Below, piece after piece: positions 55,714 to 64,000 of a stretch of DNA of 64,000 nucleotides (its first letter is position 1; each line of letters starts with the position of its first letter). The stretch comes from Mycogone perniciosa. Taxonomy: Eukaryota; Ascomycota; Sordariomycetes; Hypocreales; Hypocreaceae. A program made the translations under genes and the position numbers. The stretch covers positions 124,001 to 188,000 of the forward strand of contig JAOALB010000077.1 in the NCBI GenBank assembly GCA_025331125.1, read 5' to 3'. The notes under the pieces are model-generated. The model was not told the DNA's origin. It made no database searches and saw only the letters and a program-made list of their open reading frames with translations.

Positions 55714-56494
55714 CCCGAGAAGGTGAGGGGGGACAAGGGAGTCCCGCCCGGTGTGTCCTAGAACAGCCGTTTTGAAAGATTGGGTGTGCCTATAAAAGGC
55801 ACGAAAGGATAGCTGGCGGTGTGATCTCGAACAAGCGAGGACGAATTGCGGAGCTCGAAGTACAGTCTTTGACAAGCTTAAGCGTGCCCAGGAACTGGTT
55901 GAAGCAATTGAGCAAGGCTTGATTAGGCCTAAGTCGAGAGCTATGTCGAAAGATATAATAAAAATCGCTATGTATGCAACGTAATTCTGTTCGAAGCAGA
56001 TTATACACTGGTGTCGAAGATCGGAAGATAGCCCGTGATTGCAGCCATACACTGTCAAGAGACGATGTAGCCGAGAGCGCGAAGCTAGCAATCAGTCTGT
56101 ATTTCGAGTTGAAAATCGTTCGAGTTGGCGCTAAGGTGCAGTCGAACAAAGCAGGTAACAGATTTTCGAACGTTGACGAGCGAGCGTACGAAGCTAGAAG
56201 ACGAACAGATATCGTTGCAGAGAACGTGCGAGTCCTCAAATGCGAAGTGTATGAGTCGAGCAATAAAGTATTAGTAAGAATATAGGCTGAAAGACCGTCG
56301 CAAGGTTGATGGTGCGTCTCTGGAGGAAGCTTTTCCGAGGATCCGTATCCGATTCTCGAGAGCTTGTCTAGGGAGAGCGGCTTAACGAGAAGACGCCGGC
56401 AAGACAAAGGTCCAGATTCTCCCTTGGCTTGAGAAAAGCCGCGGTTAAAGACGACACACGAAGGATTGAGTGCTCAAGCCTTAGCGTAGGGGAT

Positions 56495-56575
56495 GTAGGA
56501 AGGAGGGAGGTCGGAAGGGTAGGAGGAGGAGGAGGAGGAAGAAGAGGTTGAAGAGGAAGAGGAAGAAGGAGAGCA
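56495..56575 (-). promoter_or_regulatory. Pyrimidine tract upstream of nrd1
   Basis: On the minus strand this is an almost pure CT run, broken by few other bases. CT-rich tracts just upstream of transcription starts are common in promoters of active filamentous-fungal genes. Assignment to nrd1 is by position only. Confidence 0.4.
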
Positions 56576-57500
56576 ATGATGGAGCAACGAAGAAAGAAGT
56601 GATAAACAAAATGACGGACGAAGGCGAAGCGTTTACCAGCGGCAGTTGGCGAGGCGCAACGCGAGCAAGGGGCAGAAGGAAGAAAAAAAGAGGAAACCCT
56701 GAAGCCAGGAGAAGCACAGAGTAGGAGGCGGAAGAGTTAGAAAGAGTGGAGGTCTGGAAGAACAGGAGAGGAAGCGAAAGAGAGGAAGACGAGAAAAGCC
56801 AGGGGTGCTTTGGCTGTTGGTGTGGCTCGCGTGGGTTGGCAGCAGCAGAGTAGCGGTAACGGGTACCTCAGCCACAGTGCTCGGCGCGCAGGGCGAGGAG
56901 GTACCGCCGTACCTAGCCTAGACACTCTCATTAGAGTGGACAGTTGCCTAAAGGGGACGGGGTTGGAATTGGCTGCGGTGGTAGTTTAATGACTGGTTGC
57001 AGGGGTCACAGTTGCTGGGGAGGGGGCAGCTTAGGGGGTGTTGCAGCGACTGCAACGCCTGTAACTGGCCGTCCGGCCAGCTGGGCATCGGCTCTCCTTG
57101 GCCTGTGCATGTACCTCGCCATTGTGAGACAGCGGCAGCGGTACGGTCGGACCTTTTGAGCTCGTTGCTGACGATGAACATGTACGAGTAGTATTAGTAT
57201 GTCCATGTCCGACAGATCACTTTATTACTACTGGCAATAGCTTGCATAAGGCTCAATCAACCAACGGCGCCTTGGTGCTGATGGTAGATGAGGAATGAAA
57301 TGCACGTCAGCCACCACGAGGTTGATTGTTGAAGATTCATCTCGAGATCGGACTATGTGAAGACAGGTCATGTCACATTTCGTGTCCATACTCCTCCTAC
57401 TCGTATAATGAAATAAGAAAGGGGAACATGGCGCGTGTAACGAACGGCAGCTTAATACCTCATGATCGTGATTCCGTACGAGTAGAATAATAGTAAGAGG

Positions 57501-57519
57501 TACTCCGTACTCCGTACTC
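57501..57519. repeat. Overlapping TACTCCGTACTCCGTAC words
   Basis: Two overlapping copies of TACTCCGTA, reading TACTCCGTACTCCGTACTC. Member of the dispersed word family in the gene-poor stretch between nrd1 and the agmatinase gene. Confidence 0.6.
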
Positions 57520-59230
57520 TTCACCGCTATCATATTGGTAGTTGCTCTTCTCTCGTCACTCTCCAGATGTTTGTTTTCATTGTCTAATACTAGAGGCTAA
57601 TTATGGGCCATCCCTCCATTAATAGTACTCCGTACATACGAGTAGCAACCTTTTTGAGGGCTTGTTCCGTCCAGTTTAGAGAGCTTCAGGGGGCCCTCCA
57701 CAAGTACATCCTCGTAGTACTACTACATACTGTCTAGTGGTATGGAGTATTACGGGACGCACGCGCGGGAGGAGAAGTGACAGTTGATTCCTCGAGGCTG
57801 CGATGTGATTCGATGCCTCGATGCAACCACACAGATGAACAGTCTGGACTGGAGAAGGTTTTGATAGTGGCTTGCACTAATGAGTTCGTTATTGTCCAAA
57901 TGCAACCACCCTGTGAACCAACAATGAATGGCTGAATGAAACCGAAGACATTGTGCACGCTTTTAAGCAGATGATGGTCCATTGTTTTTTACCAAATCCA
58001 AGCTGCAATGGTATCATAAGTATCAATACCATTAGCATATACCATTACTATTACTACTCCATACATACTACTACTGCTACTAGTACTGACTGCTAGTACT
58101 AGATGCCTTGGCTGCGGTTTTCAATATTATGCTCCGTACTCCGTATACGAGTTCTAACCCAACAAGTCCAGACAGCAGCGATGGATCAGATTGACACGCT
58201 CTGCACGGCGCTTGGCTCAAATTATGGCCTCTCGACTCAAGCCTTACCGCTTCTGGTTTGAACGCGCGTGTGTACCTTGCATAAGCCGCTCGGCCTAGAA
58301 TTTCTGGATCATTTTCATGGGCCGTACTCCGTAATTATTAATGTTCTCCCCCCCCCATTTTGACTCAAATTCATCATAGAGACAAACAAACAATCAGGCC
58401 AAGAGGAGCAAAAAAACAATATGGACCTCCATTGGTTACAAAAGTAAGGAGACTTTCCCCTGAGATATGGGCCTCCAGAGACTTTCGAAAGAGGCTGTGC
58501 ATCTTTGTTTCGATGAACTGACTCCAAGTGGATAATGTGAAACATTGCTGTCCGTTTTTGTCCCATTGAAAGAAGCACGCCAAGCGCCTGAGTTTACCTA
58601 TAAATATGCCTTTACATATATACTCCGTATGTGGTCCAACAACATTCGGCGGTACAGGCTGCTCGCTATAAGTAGCAGTAGTAATAATAGTAATAGTTCC
58701 CTCAAACCTGTTGGAGAACTTCTATCGTCTGCCTCACAGTACCTATGATGAGACCAACCAATGCCGGGCGCGTGCGTGCATGCGTGCATTGTTGTGAAAC
58801 TCCGGCCGCAACTTTTTAACCCCAATGGCTTGTGGGCTCTGACAAGTGGATGACATCGACACCGCCCTTTTTATTTTATTTATTTCCTCTCTCGTCTTGC
58901 TGATTTTTAGCATTCCTATTTGAGGGCTGCTAACACCGCGAGAGACGGGAATGTGCTCAATTGGGAAAGGCGTTTTGATGCGTTGGCATACACACTTTAG
59001 CACTCACCGTCAGATGATACATGCTTATCATACTCCGTACATGCTCAGCCATTGAATAGTCCATATGGTAATGCAAGTAATGCATTTACGGTTTTGATAG
59101 TACTCCGTAATAGTAGTAGCAGCAGTATTGTGAATCTCATAAGCTTCATGTAGCTCGAGAAGAAACCAATACGGCCGCTGCCAGCTTTGTAGATGGATAT
59201 CCCTCCAACAATATCATCCCTAAATTCGCT

Positions 59231-60608
59231 TCAAAGCTCATGCTTCCTACTGCCCTCCTCCTCCCGCTTAGCCTCCCTCCCCATATCACTCAAACCCCTC
59301 TTGACCATCGAACTCAACACCTCATAAACCACCTGCGCCGCTGCCAACGCCGTCTCCTCCCCAGCCCCCTGATACGCCGGCGCCACTTCGACCACATCCG
59401 CTCCGACCACATTTAAGCCCTCCACCCCTCTCAGAATCCTAATCAACTCTCTCGTCGTCCACCCGCCCGGCTCCGGCGTCCCTGTCCCGGGGGCGAACGC
59501 CGGATCCAGCACATCAATGTCCACCGACAGGTACACCGGGTCCTCGGTCCCCAAGGCGCTCATGATCCCGCTGATAATGCCCGCCGTGCCGATGTCGTCG
59601 ATGTCATCGGCCGCAAAGCGGATCCAGTTTTGTGCCGTGTCGTCCTGGTGGTCGGTCCAGTCGGTGCCGCTGAGGCGTGTGCGGAGACCGGCGTGGACGG
59701 AGGGCTGGGCGGATGAGTTAGAGAGGAGGCCTTCTTTATAGGCCAACCAAAACATCGAGCCATGTGTGAAAGGTGAAGGGTCCCAAAACTCGGTAGGATC
59801 CCAAGTATCAAGATGTGCTGTTGTGCTCTCCATCATCAGTCTCCAGAGTTCCCATGCAATCCCCATCTGCTGGATGAAAAGACTCACCATCAAAGTGAAG
59901 CACCTGTATCGGCCGTCCGTAAATCTCATTCAAAGCCCGTAAAGCAGGCAGCGCCAAACTGTGATCACCACCCAGCGTCACAATCTTAGGCTTTAAAGTC
60001 AAGGCGGAGGCCGTTTCTCTCTTGCCCAGATGTTTAAACGCCTGCGTCAGCTGCTCCCTGGCAATGCCATTGTTAAAGGGGGTAATGGGAATATCTCCGC
60101 AATCAACAATCTTGGCCCAGCTCTGATACGGGTTGATGTTGGCTCGCGGGTTGAATGCTCGGAAGGCTGTTTGTCGAGATGAGGCATGACGAATGGCTCT
60201 AGGACCAAAGCGAGCGCCTTGAAAACCATGTAAATATCGAGAAGCATCATTCTCCAGTGTAATTTTCTCGATGCTCACCTGGTCGATAACTGACAGCCGT
60301 ATCAAAAGGCGCCCCAACAATGGCAATGTCAAATCGTTCGGATGGATCTGTCAGACACTTGGCATATTTAAGATGGGCAAATGACCCGATCCCAGAAAAT
60401 GACCACTATTAATGCCCAGTTCCGGTCAGTAAAATAGATTGAGTAGAGGCAGTCTAGATTCATGAGCACTCACCTCAAATCCCCATTTTGCTTCTAATTC
60501 AGCCAACTCCTCCTTGGACCATTCCTTGCCACTGACATGCTTATCCTGCCCACATGCAGCCGACAAGCCCCCACAGAGCAACAAGCTCCAAAGAGCGGAT
60601 GACCTCAT
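59231..60608 (-). CDS. Secreted agmatinase-type ureohydrolase
   Basis: Four exons on the minus strand: 60608-60474, 60405-60279, 60217-59888 and 59817-59231; 392 aa. Residues 1-20 (MRSSALWSLLLCGGLSAACG) form a signal peptide. The ureohydrolase core follows: FSGIGSFAHLKYAKCL, IAIVGAPFDTAVSYRPG restored across intron 2, ARFGPRAIRHASSRQ, the metal motifs LGGDHSLALPAL, FDAHLDTWDP (across intron 3) and YLSVDIDVLDPAFAPG, and VVGADVVEVAPAY. All metal-binding His and Asp residues of the arginase/agmatinase fold are present, so it should hold a two-manganese centre and hydrolyse a guanidino compound to urea and an amine. Agmatine, guanidinobutyrate or proclavaminate-like substrates cannot be told apart by eye. 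Entry into the secretory path is unusual for the enzyme class but recurrent in ascomycetes. The intron 2 acceptor is AAG. Confidence 0.9.
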
Positions 60609-61540
60609 AATGTCACTTTGATCTAGCCCGTCACATACGACGACTCTCATACGAATACAATCGTGAAATAACCCGTAGTAGTGCGGCTAGGCCAATAATT
60701 GCCGTGGTACGGAGTAGAAAGACTGGCTTGGCAAACGCCCCCGCCCCTTTCAATAGGCAAAATCCCAGCCGTTGGCGGACAAGGCCGTTGAAAATGCGCG
60801 GAGAAACTGGGGAACCCCTCTTCAAAACATTCAGCTTGACAGATTATCTCTATGGGAAGATTACGAAGTACTACTTCGAACTGATATGTGTGTACCGTAT
60901 AAGACACTCGAAGGCATCTACTAGTACGGAGTACTGTGAATGAATATGGGTGACATTTAGCCGCTACAGCAGACGTATTTTATGCATGCCGCCGGTTTCA
61001 GACTTCAAACGCCACACGGAAGCAAAAGAACCGTTCAATTTAACTGCACTCCAATCGCCAAACTGTCCTATCGAAACATGCCTGTCTGCATTTATAAGTT
61101 CCCTGGCCCAAAAAAGATATAGAGAAACAAGAATAGACAGGATGTAGATCTGGTCTCTGGTTCCCGATGCAGGCAAGGAAACGGAGGGCAAAGACGGCCT
61201 AGGATTGGCATAAGTGATGAAGGCCCAAGCTCTCACCATGTCTACCCCCTGGGTCCGTCGTGGCAGGTCTCGCGCTTGTCGGACACGACATCCATCGTCT
61301 ATCTCCACCACGAAAGAAGCACACAGCTAAACTTTGCCAGCAGCTTACTCCTTCCCCTACCGACGGCTTAGAGAATCAGAGCAAACAAGGCCCAAGTCCT
61401 ATCTCATCTGCCACGGCCCATTTGCCATGTCTCCTGTCAGCCTCACCCACGTATCCAGAATCCATCCCTTCTGATCATTTGATCACCGAGCGAAACAATG
61501 GCAATATCTCGCAATGAAAAAACAACGTTCTGGTGGGTTT
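60609..61540. other. Intergenic spacer
   Basis: Promoter of the ureohydrolase gene and 3' region of cdc42. TACGGAGTA words at about 60709-60717 and 60925-60935. No coding sequence supported. Confidence 0.4.
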
Positions 61541-62612
61541 TTATAGAACAAGACACTTCAGCGACTTCTTCTTGGGTGCCGGGGGCTCCAGGGCAGCGAC
61601 AATAGCCTGGATAAATGTTAGTTTCCATGCCAAGACAGACAGACAAGTCCTTAGTCATAACAATTTCGGCATACCTCGTCAAAAACGTCCTTGAGCTTGT
61701 ATTGCGTCAATGCGCTGCATTCAACGTACTTGACGGCACCAAGTTCCTTCGCCATGCGCTCGCCATCCTCCCGTCTCACCGGCGCCATCTTCTGCTTGGC
61801 CAGCTTTTCCCGAACGCTGGCGTCGTCCCTCAAATCGACCTGAGTGCCAACAATAAGGCAGGGGACACCGGGGCAGTGATGGTGGACCTCGGGGAACCAC
61901 TTCTCGCGAACGTTCTCAAAAGAGGCGGGGGACGTGACGCTAAAGCAGACGAGGAAAACATCGGTCTGGGGATATGAGAGGGGTCGCAGTCTATCGTAAT
62001 CTTCTTGTCCGGCAGTATCAAAGAGACCCAGGGTGTAGGGCTCGTCGCCAATCCTATAGGGGGTCAGTCAGCCATTGAGCCTTGCGTAAATTGCTATCAT
62101 GCAGCATTGCCGGTTGTCGAAGCCATATGCCCGGCAATTCCCCTCGTTGGGTCTGTATTGTCGCGATGCGCAGTAGGGTGCAAGGTAGGAAAGAGTAGTA
62201 ATGATCGATGAGATGGTGTTAATTGGAGTCGGACAAGGGCCACTCACATGACGGTGACGGCATAGTTGTCGAAAACGGTCGGCACATATTCCGACGGGAA
62301 CTTGTTTGTGGTGTAGCTGATGAGCAGGCATGTTTTGCCAACAGCACCATCACCAACGACAACGCATCTAGAGGTAATTGGAGCGGTTAGCCAAGGAAGA
62401 TCGGTCGAGATTGCAGCATGGATGGAATGGTGGATTTGGATTCCGTAGACCGCCCCTCGTCAGCTTGTCAGGTGCTGATAGCAGCAGCAGACAGCTCGCC
62501 ATCGACAGTGCGCCGACGAGATAGCAAAGCCAGGAGAGGCAAGATGTGATGGTGTGAGAGAGGACGGCTGAGGGGCAGACAAGCCGTACTTGATTGTTGC
62601 GACAACCGCCAT
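61541..62612 (-). CDS. cdc42: Rho-family GTPase Cdc42
   Basis: Four exons on the minus strand: 62612-62590, 62367-62248, 62053-61675 and 61606-61541; 195 aa. Introns are 222, 194 and 68 nt, the first two long for this window. P-loop VVVGDGAVGKT at residues 10-20, switch I around EYVPTVFDNYAVTVMIG (across intron 2), switch II LFDTAGQEDYDRLRP, GTQVDLRDDASVREKL (the TQxD base motif, as in all Cdc42), CSALTQYKLKDVFDE, then LEPPAPKKKSLKCLVL. The polybasic run and CLVL CaaX box direct geranylgeranylation and membrane attachment. Cdc42 sets polarity at the hyphal tip through formins and PAK kinases. The sequence is close to the fungal consensus throughout. Confidence 0.97.
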
Positions 62613-64000
62613 GGTCGTGCTTGTGTAGTTGCTTGCTGGAAGCTCGTCTGGTCTATGTAGGGATAGCTAGGGCTGAGGCAGAGGTCGCCTTATCGCAGCG
62701 CGTGCCGCAGAAAAAAAGATGCAAGAACGGCGGGTGGTGTGGATTGACGATTTGGCGGTAATAGCGTATTGGTGAACGTGGTCTAGATGTCAGCGGTGGT
62801 TGGTGGTGGTTGTTGAAGGGCGTTATGGCGGTGTTTGGTAGTGGTGGTGGTTCGGAGCCGACAGCCTGTGACTGACAGCAACAAGCAGAAGGAGGGAAAG
62901 TCAAGTGGTTCGGTCGCTGTCACGACGAGGCAGAGGCAGGCAGGCAGGCAGGCCCAGGAGGAGCCCAGGGTGTGTGCTGCTATGCTAGCCCGTTGATTGT
63001 CACTGGGTGCGGTGGATTTACTAGCAAGCCTGTTAATGCGTGTTGCGTGCTGGCTGGGTTGCTGACGGGTCGACTTTTTTTTTCCCTGGAGGATGCTGCG
63101 CGATGGAGCTTGGCCTTGTTTGACGGGAGGTGCTGTCTCTGCTCTGGCTGGCGATAGGGAGCTGATAGGAGCTGTTGGCACTCTGGCTGGGGGCCGGGCA
63201 ACAAACCAAACAGCAGACCTGTACGGAGTACGAGCAGGTAAGAGGAGGGACTGACAGATCAGTACGAGGGCGGTGGACCGTGATTCGAGTGGGGGAGGAC
63301 GGAGAATGGAGAATGGAGAATGGCTCGGTGAATCAGGGTGAGATGCTGGTGGGGTTTTGCTATCAGTTGCGTTGCCTTGAGCACCGACCCGAGCCTTTCG
63401 TTGAATCCAGCGGCCAGCAATCCCTCCAAAAACCAAGCAGTAGCAGTAGCAGTAGCAGGAGTACTAACAGGTGCGAGCAGTGTCAGGTTTACTCCCTAGC
63501 AAAGGAGACGTGCAGTTGCAGCTGTATCAGGTTCCAGGGCCTTCAGGTGTATCGAATAGCTGAATGTGTCTTGTTATGCGGGATACGCAGGTGGCGGATC
63601 CAATAATGGGGGGGCTTGAGCCTTGCTCAATGCGCGACAACCATCAAGGCGACCGGGGGAGGCTGGCGGTGGTTCGTCAAGGTGGTAGGCAGGGTTGGTC
63701 CAATAGTGCCGTAGCCGCTTCAACGGTTCCGTTTAGGAGAGTCTGGGGCTGGAAAATGAGCGAGGCTTTATGATTCTTGACGAGAACCTTGATGCGAGGC
63801 AAGTTGTGAGACGATGAAGTGGCATTGATTTTTGTACAGCCTCACTGTAGTCTACGAGTAATATTGCTCTTTGACTGAAGCGGAAAAAAAAGGCTGCTGT
63901 TAAACCGGAAAAAGAACTTGTTGGATCAGTACGTACCTTAGACAGGTAGGGTACAGGTACTATTAGCTATTTGGGTACGGAGTACGGAGTACTTGGTAAC
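62613..64000. other. cdc42 leader and right-edge spacer
   Basis: Upstream region of cdc42. It contains GGCA units (about 62935-62953), AGTAGC units (63438-63456), GAGAATG units (63300-63323) and TACGGAGTA words at 63222-63230 and 63976-63992. No gene supported; open frames here start at non-ATG codons or carry no motif. Confidence 0.4.

Larger units (their letters stand above)
55714..59230. other. Long leader of nrd1 and gene-poor spacer
   Basis: 55.7-56.5 kb is the presumed 5' leader of nrd1. A purine-rich tract on the plus strand (about 56495-56575, pyrimidine-rich in the sense of nrd1) marks a likely promoter. Beyond 57.2 kb there is no gene, only TACTCCGTA words (57501-57519, 57625-57633, 58132-58147, 58323-58331, 58620-58628, 59031-59039, 59100-59108) and ACTACTACT-type runs. 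Confidence 0.45.

Overview
The window is nuclear DNA of a filamentous ascomycete (Pezizomycotina). Genes are interrupted by short introns of about 44-220 nt with GT..AG ends and CTRAY-type branch sites. Gene families typical of these fungi are present: a HET-domain protein, a CFEM protein, a LaeA-like methyltransferase, a 2EXR protein and the Arp10 subunit of dynactin. A short intergenic word, TACTCCGTA/TACGGAGTA, is scattered through nearly every spacer; I associate it with Sordariomycetes (perhaps Hypocreales), but genus cannot be decided by eye. All multi-exon models were assembled by hand from splice signals and reading-frame continuity.

The first 14 kb are accessory. They hold a SNF2-RING helicase-like protein, a HET-domain protein, a small secreted cysteine-rich protein, an unrecognised two-exon gene flanked by copies of an old diverged repeat, and a damaged head-to-head pair: a DUF7708-like gene with a frameshift and a 5'-truncated AAA ATPase with an in-frame stop. 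The pair meets at about position 12770, and each arm cuts into the 5' end of the other. It looks like a rearrangement scar in an NLR/allorecognition-type region.

From 15 to 38 kb the content is mostly conserved. A V-ATPase proteolipid subunit and VPS18 (HOPS/CORVET) lie tail to tail. A LaeA/Llm-type methyltransferase, a Dal5-type MFS permease and a CFEM protein follow, with a 3.7-kb gene-free stretch between the first two. Next come Arp10 (dynactin), a GEN1/Yen1 Holliday-junction resolvase sharing a 323-bp divergent promoter with Arp10, MGS1/WRNIP1 tail to tail with GEN1, a MIF-domain protein and a multi-pass membrane protein. GEN1 and MGS1 both act on stalled or recombining replication forks.

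From 39 to 44.4 kb there is a gene-poor stretch rich in the TACTCCGTA family and in microsatellites. Then come a 2EXR protein, an LCAT/lipase-like hydrolase, a small two-exon zinc-ribbon protein, an APH/kinase-fold protein that appears to lack its catalytic residues, the four-RRM protein Nrd1, another gene-poor stretch, a secreted agmatinase-type ureohydrolase, and Cdc42 near the right end.

No tRNA, rRNA, CRISPR array or intact transposon was recognised. The strongest candidates for something unusual are the fused DUF7708/AAA locus, the dispersed intergenic word, the active-site-less APH-fold protein and the small zinc-ribbon gene.
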